Shown one piece after another: positions 7,603 to 15,687 of a DNA stretch of 32,842 nucleotides. The translations under genes were made by a program, and so were the position numbers. The DNA is taken from assembly GCF_003385515.1 (NCBI RefSeq), contig NZ_QNVT01000043.1, forward strand, positions 1 through 32,842, in the 5' to 3' direction. The stretch is from Chryseobacterium pennae. Lineage in GTDB: Bacteria > Bacteroidota > Bacteroidia > Flavobacteriales > Weeksellaceae. Below the pieces are notes generated by a model. The model was not told the origin of the DNA. It ran no database searches and saw only the letters and a list, made by a program, of their open reading frames with translations. Position 1 is the first letter of the stretch. Every line of letters begins with the position of its first letter.

Positions 7603-8961
7603 ATGGACTCGGACATAGTCAGGCTTTTGCTGGCCTTATTTCTTGTTTTACTAAATGGCTTCTTCGTAGCCGCAGAATTTTCAATTGTTAAAGTTCGTTA
7701 CTCACAAATCCAAATAAAAGCCGCAGAAGGCGATTCTATGGCTAAGCAGGCAGAACATATCATCAAACACCTTGATGAATATCTTTCCGCTACACAATTA
7801 GGTATTACGTTGGCATCACTTGCCCTTGGATGGGTAGGAGAAAGCGCTCTGCATCATATTTTTGAAAATATTTTCAAGTCTCTGAACGTTGATTTGACTC
7901 AGACAACAATTACTACCATTTCGGTAGCTACCAGTTTTGTACTGATTACCGTTATGCATATTGTATTTGGTGAACTTATTCCAAAATCAATAGCGATCAG
8001 AAAATCGGAGGCTACCACAATGGCTACAGCTGTACCATTGAGAGTATTCTACACAGTTTTCAAACCATTTATCTGGTTAATGAATCTCATGTCAAACGGT
8101 TTCTTAAGACTGATCAAAATTCACCCGGCTTCAGAGCAGGAAATTCACTCTACAGAAGAACTTCAGCTTTTGGTAAAGCAAAGTGCAGACAGTGGTGAAA
8201 TTGAAGAAGAAAACTACGAGATCATTAAAAATGCATTTGATTTTACAGATCACTCTGCAAAACAAATCATGGTTCCAAGACAGAATATTACTTCCATCGA
8301 CTTTGAAGAAGATGTGAATGATATTATTAATACAATTATGGATAGCGGTTATTCCCGTATTCCTGTGTACCTTGACTCTATTGATAATATAATTGGTATT
8401 TTCTATACTAAAGAAATTATAAGGGAATATGTTAAAAGAAAAGGAGCTTTAGATCATGAGGATCTTAAAGATCTGATGCGTGATGCATTTTTCGTAGTAG
8501 AAAGTAAGAAAGTTTCCGACTTGCTAAAAACCTTTCAACAGAAAAAACAACACATTGCTATCGTTATTGATGAATTTGGGGGAACAGAGGGGATTATTAC
8601 CCTTGAAGATATTCTGGAAGAATTAGTTGGAGAAATTCAGGATGAAGAAGATGATGAGGAAAATATAGTTGATAAAATAGCCGACAATACCTATTGGGTA
8701 AAGGCTACACAGCCTTTGGATGAGATCAATGAATTTTTACCTAAAAGGTTACCTCTTTCCGAAGAAAGTGAATACAATTCATTGGCTGGCTTCATTCTAT
8801 ATGAATTAGAAGAGATTCCAGAGGAAAATCAGGAGTTTGATCTGGATAATTATCATTTCAAAATTCTGAAAATGAATAATAAGAGTGTGGAACTCGTTGA
8901 ATTGATCTATCAGGAACCCAATGCTATTGACAGTTTAGCAGAAAAAATTGGTGAAGTTTAA
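7603..8961 (+). CDS. CNNM/CorC-HlyC family membrane protein with CBS domains
   Basis: Often annotated as hemolysin-family or magnesium/cobalt efflux protein. It is 452 residues. The N-terminal DUF21/CNNM domain has four hydrophobic segments (about 5-25, 62-80, 103-128 and 148-165), including AAEFSIVKVR near residue 24 and FGELIPKSIA near 125. A CBS pair (about 205-330) and a C-terminal CorC-HlyC accessory domain (about 355-440) follow. Characterised members affect divalent cation, mainly Mg2+, transport; toxin activity is not implied. Flavobacterial GldE is a relative, so a gliding-linked role cannot be excluded, but no gld partner is nearby. clpS follows after 11 bp and is probably co-transcribed. 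Confidence 0.88.
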   Translation: MDSDIVRLLLALFLVLLNGFFVAAEFSIVKVRYSQIQIKAAEGDSMAKQAEHIIKHLDEYLSATQLGITLASLALGWVGESALHHIFENIFKSLNVDLTQTTITTISVATSFVLITVMHIVFGELIPKSIAIRKSEATTMATAVPLRVFYTVFKPFIWLMNLMSNGFLRLIKIHPASEQEIHSTEELQLLVKQSADSGEIEEENYEIIKNAFDFTDHSAKQIMVPRQNITSIDFEEDVNDIINTIMDSGYSRIPVYLDSIDNIIGIFYTKEIIREYVKRKGALDHEDLKDLMRDAFFVVESKKVSDLLKTFQQKKQHIAIVIDEFGGTEGIITLEDILEELVGEIQDEEDDEENIVDKIADNTYWVKATQPLDEINEFLPKRLPLSEESEYNSLAGFILYELEEIPEENQEFDLDNYHFKILKMNNKSVELVELIYQEPNAIDSLAEKIGEV

Positions 8962-8972
8962 AATAACTCAGA

Positions 8973-9278
8973 ATGAATTTTTATAACAGTATAAAAGACT
9001 ACGAAAATCCAAAACGCCAGTATGAAGAAGAAGTTCTGATACTGGATGATACTGATGATGTCTACAAAATTGTATTGCATAATGATGACATCCACACATT
9101 TGATTATGTAATCGATAGCCTCATAGAAATATGTAAGCATACCATGGAACAGGCAGAGCAATGTACAATGCTGGTTCACTATAAGGGCAAATGTACAGTA
9201 AAAACAGGTTCACTAGATGTTCTGAAGCCTATGCACGAAAAATTACTTTCACGCGAATTAACAAGTGAAATCGTATAA
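8973..9278 (+). CDS. clpS: ATP-dependent Clp protease adaptor ClpS
   Basis: 101-residue cytosolic adaptor that recognises N-degron substrates and hands them to ClpAP-type proteases. The core shows the ClpS signature around VLHNDDIHTFDYVIDSL (residues 30-46), with the Asn-Asp-Asp of the substrate pocket, and the later TMLVHYKGKCTVKTG stretch (about 64-78) with the conserved His. The N-terminal about 25 residues are a typical variable extension. No clpA is nearby. It lies 11 bp behind the CBS-domain gene and ends in a strong terminator. Confidence 0.9.
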   Translation: MNFYNSIKDYENPKRQYEEEVLILDDTDDVYKIVLHNDDIHTFDYVIDSLIEICKHTMEQAEQCTMLVHYKGKCTVKTGSLDVLKPMHEKLLSRELTSEIV

Positions 9279-9281
9279 AAT

Positions 9282-9312
9282 AAAAACCGACAAATTAATT
9301 GTCGGTTTTTTT
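9282..9312 (+). terminator. Terminator after clpS
   Basis: Perfect 12-bp stem (9282-9293 with 9299-9310), a 5-nt loop and a long T run, starting 3 bp after the stop codon. Confidence 0.9.
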
Positions 9313-9379
9313 ATTGAATAATGAACTGAAAAGCCCGTCATAGCTCTAAATGACAAAGAACAGTACTCCCCAGAAAAAT

Positions 9380-9417
9380 CTTTTAATTTTTAAACGTTCT
9401 AATCTTTCAATTTCTCA
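9380..9417. repeat. Degenerate tandem heptamers, locus 2
   Basis: Two units (CTTTTAA, TTTTTAA), a 3-nt interruption, then three more (TTCTAAT, CTTTCAA, TTTCTCA) directly upstream of the udk promoter. It has the same 7-nt rhythm as the other four loci in this window. The low sequence complexity means chance is possible. Confidence 0.4.
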
Positions 9418-9428
9418 ATATTCCTGCA

Positions 9429-9459
9429 TTGCCACATTTTATCTAAAATAGTATATTTG
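9429..9459 (+). promoter_or_regulatory. Promoter of udk
   Basis: TTG at 9429-9431 and TATATTTG at 9452-9459 with exactly 20 nt between. Full consensus match, 26 nt before the ATG. Confidence 0.75.
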
Positions 9460-9485
9460 TACCAACTATAAAGAAACAAAAAACA

Positions 9486-10100
9486 ATGCTTGTAATAGGA
9501 ATTGCCGGTGGAACAGGATCTGGCAAAACTACAGTTGTTGATAAGATACTTCAGCAGCTTGACATCGAAGGAATGAATATCCTTTCTCAGGATAATTATT
9601 ATCACGACAACCAAGGTCTTACACTGACCGAAAGAGAGGCTTTAAATTATGACCATCCGAAATCAATAGATTTTGAACTGTTGATAAAACATGTGAAGGC
9701 TTTAAAGAATAATGAGCCCATAGAACAACCTATTTATAGCTTTGTAACGCATTCCAGAACAGGTGATCACGTCACTGTAGAGCCTAAGAATGTATTAGTA
9801 GTAGAAGGAATTTTGGTTCTTACCAATAAAGAATTACTGAAAGAATTTGACTTGAAAGTTTTTGTTCATGCAGATTCTGATGAAAGACTGATCAGGAGGA
9901 TCAGGAGAGACACACAGGAAAGAGGAAGAGATCTGAGCGAAGTATTACACCGTTATCAGACCACATTAAAACCAATGCACCAGGAATTCATTGAACCATC
10001 TAAAAATGATGCCGATCTTATTATTCCAAATATGAAGCAGAATTCCGTAGCGATTGATTTTTTAACTACTGTTATTAAGAACTCGTTGAAAAAACATTAA
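9486..10100 (+). CDS. udk: Uridine/cytidine kinase
   Basis: Pyrimidine-salvage enzyme that phosphorylates uridine (and cytidine) to the monophosphate. It is 204 residues, the usual length. The P-loop GGTGSGKT is at 8-15, followed by SQDNYYHD (about 37-44), which supplies the catalytic Asp, and YDHPKSIDFELL (from about 58). The C-terminal lid region is RRIRRDTQERGR (about 138-149). It starts an operon: divIC begins 5 nt after the stop. The placement of udk next to divIC is recurrent in flavobacteria as I recall it. Confidence 0.95.
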   Translation: MLVIGIAGGTGSGKTTVVDKILQQLDIEGMNILSQDNYYHDNQGLTLTEREALNYDHPKSIDFELLIKHVKALKNNEPIEQPIYSFVTHSRTGDHVTVEPKNVLVVEGILVLTNKELLKEFDLKVFVHADSDERLIRRIRRDTQERGRDLSEVLHRYQTTLKPMHQEFIEPSKNDADLIIPNMKQNSVAIDFLTTVIKNSLKKH

Positions 10101-10105
10101 AAAAA

Positions 10106-10462
10106 ATGGAAGAAAATAACCTTATCAAAGACATTCAGCCAAAATCTGAAACATTCAAACTTATCCAGAAATATGTATTGAATAAGTATACCATTACGAT
10201 CTGTCTGTTTTTGGTATGGATGATTTTCTTCGACAAAACCTCATTTCTTGTAATTAACGAACTGAATGGTGAGATTCATAAATATGAAGATCAATTGGAG
10301 TATTACAAAAAAGAATACGAAAAGAATGATGCCTTCTATAAAAAACTGATGAACAACAAATCAGAAAAGGAAAAATACGCAAGAGAAAATTATTTTATGA
10401 AGAAACCGAATGAAGAAATCTTCATTCTGGTGGTCGACAGTGCAAAAGTCGCTAAGAAATAA
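10106..10462 (+). CDS. divIC: FtsB/DivIC-family septum formation initiator
   Basis: 118-residue single-pass membrane protein of the divisome. A cytoplasmic N-terminus of about 30 residues precedes one membrane helix (about 31-50, TICLFLVWMIFFD). A short coiled coil (about 55-90, rich in Glu/Lys/Tyr) carries the RENYFMKKPNEEIFIL motif typical of this family just after it. It would link cell-wall synthesis (FtsWI) to the division ring together with an FtsL-like partner not seen here. The 5-nt gap to udk indicates one transcript. Confidence 0.88.
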   Translation: MEENNLIKDIQPKSETFKLIQKYVLNKYTITICLFLVWMIFFDKTSFLVINELNGEIHKYEDQLEYYKKEYEKNDAFYKKLMNNKSEKEKYARENYFMKKPNEEIFILVVDSAKVAKK

Positions 10463-10510
10463 TAATAGAATATATCAGTAGGAAAGAGTTAATTAGCTTT
10501 TATAGGTATA

Positions 10511-10538
10511 ATTCACTATTGATAATTCACAATTTAAA
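10511..10538. repeat. Degenerate tandem heptamers, locus 3
   Basis: Four units, all beginning with ATT (ATTCACT, ATTGATA, ATTCACA, ATTTAAA), in the 84-bp gap between divIC and mutA. The unit resembles those after etfA at 20461-20488 (ATTCACG, ATTGACC and so on). Confidence 0.6.
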
Positions 10539-10546
10539 TAAAACTA

Positions 10547-11710
10547 ATGTCAAATACAGCTACACTTCCAACCTGGGAAAATTTAGTAAAAAAACAACTT
10601 AAAACAGAGGATATTTACCCTATTCTGGAAAAGGAAAACCTGGAAGGGATAGAAGTAAGACCTTTTTATACAGAGGTCAAAAAGCCTTTGGTAAATCTGC
10701 CAAGAGTTGAAGAAAGCACCCATTTGGTAGCCAGATATCATGAAAGTCTGGAAGATGAAGTATTTGCATTTTTACTCGATCAGAATGTAGAAAATCTGAC
10801 TGAGAAAACCGTCTTTGTTAACAATAAAGATCTTGCGGGACATATCAGCCCTCAGGAAGAAGATCAATATTTTTCTTTAATTGACGTCTTCAATGAAAAA
10901 GACGCAACTATTGACGATCAGTTGGCAAAGGAATTATTGGCAAAAGGATTCAAAAGAAGTATTTGTGTAGATATTTCATTGCATCAGAATGCAGGAGCAG
11001 CCATCTATCAGCAATTAGGGATTGCCCTGGCAAAAACCAAAGAGCTGGCAGAAGTATATGGAGCTGAAATTTTTAACAAATTAATCTTCAGAATTGCTAT
11101 TGGAGGGAATTACTTCTTTGAAATGTCGAAATTGAGAGCCTTTAAAATGGTTTTTAACCAGCTTTCCAAAGAATATGGACTAGATGAAATTCCTTACATT
11201 TTCGCGGAGACTTCTCTTCGAAATAAAGCGGTTGCTGATAATGAAAACAACCTGATCCGTTCCACATTAGAATTGGCCTCAGCCATGATCGGTGGGGCAG
11301 ACGCTGTTTTCACCAACAATTACCTTGTAGAAAGAAGCACAGATAACTCTGAAGAAATTTCTTTCAAGCAGCAGATTGTACTGGCGTATGAAAGTATCAT
11401 CAATGTATTTGAAGATGCTGCTAACGGAAGCTATTATGTTGAAGATGTCACGAAACAGATTGCAGACAAATCCTGGGCTTTATTTGTAGAAATGGAAGAA
11501 GCCGGAGGTTATCTTGAACTTTTAAAGCAGGGAATTGTTCAGAAAAAAATCTATGATCACGCTATTGAAGAGCAAAAATGGATCGAAGAAGGAAAAATAA
11601 AGTTGATCGGAGTTAATTTATACCCCAAATTAGATGTTAAAAAATCAATCAGTGACTTGTACAGCGAAAAAGAAATAAAAGCCGTTCGTTGGGCAGAAAT
11701 GTTTGAGTAA
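10547..11710 (+). CDS. mutA: Methylmalonyl-CoA mutase small (beta) subunit, short form
   Basis: Non-catalytic partner of the B12-dependent mutase that interconverts succinyl-CoA and methylmalonyl-CoA. The fold is visible in YFFEMSKLRAFKMVF (about 192-206), then AETSLRNKAVADNENNLIRSTLELASAMIGGADAV (as separate stretches from about 225), which is strongly MCM-like. At 387 residues it lacks the C-terminal flavodoxin-like (B12-type) domain carried by small subunits of about 600 residues in other phyla. The catalytic large subunit (mutB/scpA) is not next door; instead a DinB-like gene overlaps its stop codon by 1 nt. No clear promoter was seen; heptamer repeats precede it. Confidence 0.85.
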   Translation: MSNTATLPTWENLVKKQLKTEDIYPILEKENLEGIEVRPFYTEVKKPLVNLPRVEESTHLVARYHESLEDEVFAFLLDQNVENLTEKTVFVNNKDLAGHISPQEEDQYFSLIDVFNEKDATIDDQLAKELLAKGFKRSICVDISLHQNAGAAIYQQLGIALAKTKELAEVYGAEIFNKLIFRIAIGGNYFFEMSKLRAFKMVFNQLSKEYGLDEIPYIFAETSLRNKAVADNENNLIRSTLELASAMIGGADAVFTNNYLVERSTDNSEEISFKQQIVLAYESIINVFEDAANGSYYVEDVTKQIADKSWALFVEMEEAGGYLELLKQGIVQKKIYDHAIEEQKWIEEGKIKLIGVNLYPKLDVKKSISDLYSEKEIKAVRWAEMFE

Positions 11711-12150
11711 TGAAAGACAAACTAATAGACTTATTCGAATACACCTATCATTTCAATGTTGAAATGATTAAAGTTATTTCTGAAAACAGGAAACTTGTTG
11801 ATGATAAAACAATCAGTTTGATTAATCACACTCTTAATGCACAACAGATCTGGAATGCCAGGATACTGGGAGAACCTACATTTGAGGTTTGGCAAGTCAA
11901 TTCTTTTGAATCATTGAATGAAATTAATCATCAGAATTTTGTAAAAAGTATTGAGATCGTTAAAGATTCTGATCTTGAGAAAAGAATAGAATATCAGAAT
12001 TCAAGAGGAACAAAATTTGAAAACAGTATTTTTGAAATGCTTTTTCATGCAATTAATCATTCGACTTATCACAGAGGACAGATTAATTCCTTACTTAAAC
12101 AAAACGGTATAGAACCTATATTAACAGACTATATTTTTTATAAAAGATAG
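11710..12150 (+). CDS. DinB-like four-helix metal-binding protein
   Basis: 146 residues, helical. It shows the three histidines that bind a divalent metal in the DinB/YfiT superfamily: H40 in INHTLNAQQIW, and H117 and H121 in the INHSTYHRGQI motif. Members range from thiol transferases to proteins of unknown role, so no reaction can be assigned. It is unrelated to DNA polymerase IV, despite the name. Its ATG overlaps the mutA stop (TAATG), so translation should be coupled to mutA. An inverted repeat lies immediately downstream. Confidence 0.85.
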   Translation: MKDKLIDLFEYTYHFNVEMIKVISENRKLVDDKTISLINHTLNAQQIWNARILGEPTFEVWQVNSFESLNEINHQNFVKSIEIVKDSDLEKRIEYQNSRGTKFENSIFEMLFHAINHSTYHRGQINSLLKQNGIEPILTDYIFYKR

Positions 12151-12159
12151 TTCTGTGGA

Positions 12160-12272
12160 GATCTTTCGGCTCCGCTTAGTATAACACTGTTAAAACATGC
12201 TGTATTTATTTCCCAGATTAGAAATTATACATTAAGTATTAGCGCTGTCATGCTGAGCGGAGTCGAAGCATT
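12160..12272. repeat. Imperfect long inverted repeat (REP-like)
   Basis: Arms of 23 nt (12160-12182 and 12250-12272) pair at 17 of 23 positions, with several mismatches being G:U. The core AGCGGAG is perfect. They are separated by a 67-nt AT-rich middle. The arm sequence TGCTGAGCGGAGTCGAAGCA resembles a palindromic element I recall as widely dispersed in Bacteroidota genomes. Its GC content is well above the surroundings. It fills most of the gap between the DinB-like and methyltransferase genes and could also act as a transcript end. Confidence 0.65.
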
Positions 12273-12305
12273 TTAACCAAAAGAATGTAAAGATTCGTAG
12301 AATTT

Positions 12306-13454
12306 GTGGAGAATAAATTATTAAATAAAGAAGTTCAGAGCTATATCAATGCAAATCTAAAAACAGATCTGCATTCCTTACTGTTGAAGAAATCCCCGTT
12401 TCCGGAAGTTTCCATGCAGGAGATCGTACAACAGATCAAAGGAAAGCAGGTCGCAGAAAAAAAATTCCCTTTCCTGCTGAAAGACGGTATTGTTTTTCCA
12501 CCACAGCTTAATATGGAGCAGTCATCATCCGAAAAAACAGCTCTTTATAAATCTGAGATTTTAAAAGGAAATAAGTTTATCGACCTAACCAGTGGTTTTG
12601 GAATTGATGCTTATTATCTATCTCAAAACTTTGAGAATATTACTTTAATAGAGCAAAATACGGAGCTTTTAGAAATTGTTGAACACAATTGGACTGCTCT
12701 CAGAAGAAAAGCCCGATTTATCAATCAGAAACTGGAGGATTTTTTGAATGAAAACCAGGAAAGCTTTGATTCCATTTACTTAGATCCCGCCCGAAGAGAC
12801 CAGAACAAAAATAAAGTATTTCTTTTAGAAGATCTTTCTCCTAATATCCTTGAAATTCAGGAAAAGCTGATGTCAATATCAGATCAGGTGATTGTTAAAC
12901 TCTCTCCATTGATTGATCTGAAATACCTTGTTTCAGTTTTACCCAATATTTTCAGACTTGATATCATCGCTCTTAAAAATGATGTAAAAGAGGTGGTGGT
13001 ATTTTTATCCGGGAAAAATAAGAACTCAATTATTTGCAACTGTGTGAACCTTGAAAGTGGAGAATCTACCTTTAGTTTCACGTTTGGGGAAGAGGAAAAT
13101 GCTCAATCGGAATATTCCGAACCTGAAAAATTCATTTATATTCCTAATAATTCTATTTTAAAGGCTGGAACTTTCAATCTGGTTTCTGAAAAATTTGGTG
13201 TTAAAAAACTACATCCCAATACTCATTTTTATACTTCCTCTGAAAGGATAATCGATTTTCCGGGAAGAGTTTTTGAAATGGAAGTTATTGATTCTAAAAA
13301 GATTAAAAAGAAAGAGCAATATAATATTATTGCGAAAAATTACCCTTTAAAACCTGAAGAAATCAAAAAGAAATATGGGTTGAAAGATGGTGGAAATGAT
13401 TATCTTATTTTTACACAGTCCAAAAAAGGGAAAATTATTTTAAAATCAGTCTAA
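12306..13454 (+). CDS. Class I SAM-dependent methyltransferase with THUMP-like domain
   Basis: 382 residues. The SAM-binding motif is at 92-101 (IDLTSGFGID), and the acidic residue of motif II is in ITLIEQN (about 112-118). The catalytic-type DPARRD is at 160-165. The C-terminal third resembles the THUMP-like domain that often follows this fold in Bacteroidota, which suggests an RNA substrate, but neither substrate nor site can be read from the sequence. The start is GTG at 12306: the upstream frame is closed by a stop at 12288, and the first in-frame ATG is only at residue 38. Confidence 0.8.
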   Translation: MENKLLNKEVQSYINANLKTDLHSLLLKKSPFPEVSMQEIVQQIKGKQVAEKKFPFLLKDGIVFPPQLNMEQSSSEKTALYKSEILKGNKFIDLTSGFGIDAYYLSQNFENITLIEQNTELLEIVEHNWTALRRKARFINQKLEDFLNENQESFDSIYLDPARRDQNKNKVFLLEDLSPNILEIQEKLMSISDQVIVKLSPLIDLKYLVSVLPNIFRLDIIALKNDVKEVVVFLSGKNKNSIICNCVNLESGESTFSFTFGEEENAQSEYSEPEKFIYIPNNSILKAGTFNLVSEKFGVKKLHPNTHFYTSSERIIDFPGRVFEMEVIDSKKIKKKEQYNIIAKNYPLKPEEIKKKYGLKDGGNDYLIFTQSKKGKIILKSV

Positions 13455-13459
13455 AAATG

Positions 13460-13490
13460 TTGCCAAAAGAAGCAGGATTTCTTAATTTTG
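13460..13490 (+). promoter_or_regulatory. Promoter of the small lipoprotein gene
   Basis: TTG at 13460-13462 and TAATTTTG at 13483-13490 with a 20-nt spacer: full consensus. It implies an unusually long 5' untranslated region of roughly 95 nt before the ATG at 13592. Confidence 0.6.
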
Positions 13491-13591
13491 GGCAATCAAA
13501 AATTAGAGCAGGAAATCGCTTGCTGTTTAGCTTATCAGAATAGACTAAAATAGTGCGGTTCCATATGATATTTAAAAAATAAATTTTACAT

Positions 13592-13870
13592 ATGAAAAAA
13601 TTAGTTATATGTTTAGCAATTGCAACGGTAGCGGTAAGCTGTAAAAAAGTTCCGCAGGGTGGAAGCAAGGCTGTTTTGAAACTTGAAGAAGGAGTAGAAA
13701 GATATTCTGACGATCCTCAGGGTGGAGAAGCTCATGGTGCACATGGTGCTGCTGCTGCTGAACACAAAGAAGAAGCTGCAAAACCTGAAGCTGTAGCTCC
13801 TAAAACAGACAGTACTGCTGCTGCAAAACCTGCTGAGAAAAAAGAAGAAGCTCCAAAAGCTGAACACTAA
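13592..13870 (+). CDS. Small Ala/Glu/Lys-rich probable lipoprotein
   Basis: 92 residues. A short basic and hydrophobic N-terminus ends at a candidate lipidation cysteine, C17 (AVSC, an imperfect lipobox). The rest is low complexity: a KAVLKLEEGVERYSDDPQGGE segment in two parts (about 26-46), then AHGAHGAAAAEH and Ala/Glu/Lys/Pro-rich runs, probably disordered. The residues after the cysteine are KK rather than acidic, so I see no clear surface-export signal of the flavobacterial type. Function unknown. It has its own promoter and terminator and so is a single-gene unit. Confidence 0.75.
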   Translation: MKKLVICLAIATVAVSCKKVPQGGSKAVLKLEEGVERYSDDPQGGEAHGAHGAAAAEHKEEAAKPEAVAPKTDSTAAAKPAEKKEEAPKAEH

Positions 13871-13887
13871 TTAGTAGTATACAATAT

Positions 13888-13920
13888 AAAAATGCCCTGT
13901 TATTTTGCAGGGCATTTTTT
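13888..13920 (+). terminator. Terminator of the small lipoprotein gene
   Basis: Perfect 12-bp stem (13888-13899 with 13908-13919) with ATGCCCTG in its 5' arm, an 8-nt loop and a T run. Confidence 0.9.
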
Positions 13921-13991
13921 ATTTTTAAAAATAGCTGATGGGTCAATCATCGGAAAATAATCTTCTTCTTTAGAAAATCCTTTGTTTTTAC

Positions 13992-14022
13992 TTGGCCCAG
14001 CGGTGCATTTTTTTTAATTTTA
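13992..14022 (+). promoter_or_regulatory. Probable promoter of the M20 dipeptidase gene
   Basis: TTG at 13992-13994, a 20-nt spacer and TAATTTTA at 14015-14022. The last base differs from consensus. It lies 18 nt before the ATG. Confidence 0.45.
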
Positions 14023-14040
14023 ACAAAATAAAATTTTACA

Positions 14041-15420
14041 ATGCAAGAGACATTAAATTACATTAACGAAAACAAGCAGCGTTTCGTGGATGAATTATTT
14101 GAGTTATTGAGAATCCCTTCTATTTCTGCAGATCCGGCATATAAAGATGATGTATTGAAGTGTGCAGATGTATGTGCTGAACACCTTAGAAATGCAGGTG
14201 CTGACAAAGTTGAAATATGCAAAACTAAAGGGTATCCTATCGTTTTCGGAGAAAAAATTATAGATACAAACCTGCCAACAGTATTGGTTTATGGTCACTA
14301 TGACGTACAGCCGGCAGATCCATTGGAATTATGGAGAAAACCTCCTTTCGAGCCTTATATCGAAAAAACTGAACTTCACCCGGACGGAGCTATCTTCGCA
14401 AGAGGAGCTGCAGATGATAAAGGACAGTTCTTTATGCACCTGAAAGCTTTTGAAGCGATGATGAGAACAAATACGCTTCCTTGTAACGTTAAGTTTATCT
14501 TAGAAGGTGAAGAAGAAGTAGGTTCTGTAAGTTTAGGAGACTTTGTGAATGAAAACCAGGAAAAATTATCCTGCGATTGTATTTTAATTTCAGATACACA
14601 CATCTATAGTAATGAGCAACCTACTGTAACAACAGGATTAAGAGGATTAAGCTATGTAGAAGTAGAAGTGGAAGGGCCAAACAGAGACCTGCATTCAGGA
14701 CTTTATGGTGGAGCAGTTCCAAATCCGATCCATGTGTTATCAAGAATGATCGCTAACCTTATCGATGAAAATGGACATATCACTATTGATGGGTTCTATG
14801 ATAACGTTGAAGTCGTATCTGATGCAGACAGAGCAGAAATGAATAAACTGAAGGATAATCCTGAAGAATACAAAAAGTCAATCGGATTGAGCAATATTGA
14901 AGGTGAAAAAGGATATACAACGTTAGAAAGAGCTTCTATCCGTCCTACTTTAGACTGTAATGGTATCTGGGGTGGATATACAGGAGAAGGAGCTAAAACA
15001 GTAATTCCTTCCAAGGCTTTCGCTAAAATTTCAATGCGTTTGGTTCCTTATCAGACTCCGGAAGAAATTACAGAAAAATTCACGAAATATTTCGAAAAAA
15101 TTGCTCCGGATACCGTAAAAGTGAAAGTAACACCTCACCATGGTGGAATGCCTTATGTACTACAAAGCGACACCAAAGAGTTTTTAGCGGCTAAAACAGC
15201 GATGGAAACTGCATTTGGTAAAGAAGTATTACCATACAGAAGTGGTGGAAGTATTCCAATTACATCTATGTTTGAGAAAGTTTTAGGAGCTAAATCAGTA
15301 TTGATGGGCTTCGGGCTGGATTCTGATGCGATCCATTCTCCAAACGAGCACTATGGATTGTTCAATTTCTATAAAGGAATTGAAAGTATTCCATTATTTT
15401 TTGAAAACTATTCAAAATAA
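14041..15420 (+). CDS. M20-family metallodipeptidase
   Basis: 459 residues, cytosolic (no signal peptide). Dizinc peptidase of the M20 dipeptidase type, cleaving dipeptides such as those ending in a C-terminal amino acid. The metal site is complete: H86 and D88 in YGHYDVQP, D125/D126 in RGAADDKGQ, E157-E159 in EGEEEVGS (E158 as likely general base), and H432 in AIHSPNE near the end. The inserted dimerisation domain spans about 210-370 (RDLHSGLYGG at its start). It is a single-gene unit between a likely promoter and a strong terminator. Confidence 0.92.
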   Translation: MQETLNYINENKQRFVDELFELLRIPSISADPAYKDDVLKCADVCAEHLRNAGADKVEICKTKGYPIVFGEKIIDTNLPTVLVYGHYDVQPADPLELWRKPPFEPYIEKTELHPDGAIFARGAADDKGQFFMHLKAFEAMMRTNTLPCNVKFILEGEEEVGSVSLGDFVNENQEKLSCDCILISDTHIYSNEQPTVTTGLRGLSYVEVEVEGPNRDLHSGLYGGAVPNPIHVLSRMIANLIDENGHITIDGFYDNVEVVSDADRAEMNKLKDNPEEYKKSIGLSNIEGEKGYTTLERASIRPTLDCNGIWGGYTGEGAKTVIPSKAFAKISMRLVPYQTPEEITEKFTKYFEKIAPDTVKVKVTPHHGGMPYVLQSDTKEFLAAKTAMETAFGKEVLPYRSGGSIPITSMFEKVLGAKSVLMGFGLDSDAIHSPNEHYGLFNFYKGIESIPLFFENYSK

Positions 15421-15441
15421 ACATTGAATATCATTCGGTAC

Positions 15442-15475
15442 AATAAGGCGCTTCGTAGAAGCGCCTTATTTATTT
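15442..15475 (+). terminator. Terminator of the M20 dipeptidase gene
   Basis: Perfect 13-bp stem (15442-15454 with 15458-15470), a GTA loop and a T-rich tail. The remainder of the gap to 15687 shows only a weak -7-like TATTTTTA at 15662-15669. Confidence 0.9.
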
Positions 15476-15687
15476 TATAAACTTTAGGCAGATTTAATAG
15501 TAAGGAATAATTCTCTGAAGAAATGATATTAATGAAAGTATTTAACTTGGATTTAATTAGAATAAGAATAAAATAAGGTTTGTAAGCAGTTAAATCCACT
15601 GAGTATAAAAGCTTTATTCTTTATTTAATGACAGGTTATTTCACTATTCAAGGAAAGTTTATATTTTTATTCCAAACTTGAAAACTA

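Noticed and set aside
7603..8961. Haemolysin toxin
   Set aside because: The domain order (DUF21, CBS pair, CorC-HlyC) is that of a cation-transport-related membrane protein; the haemolysin name is historical.
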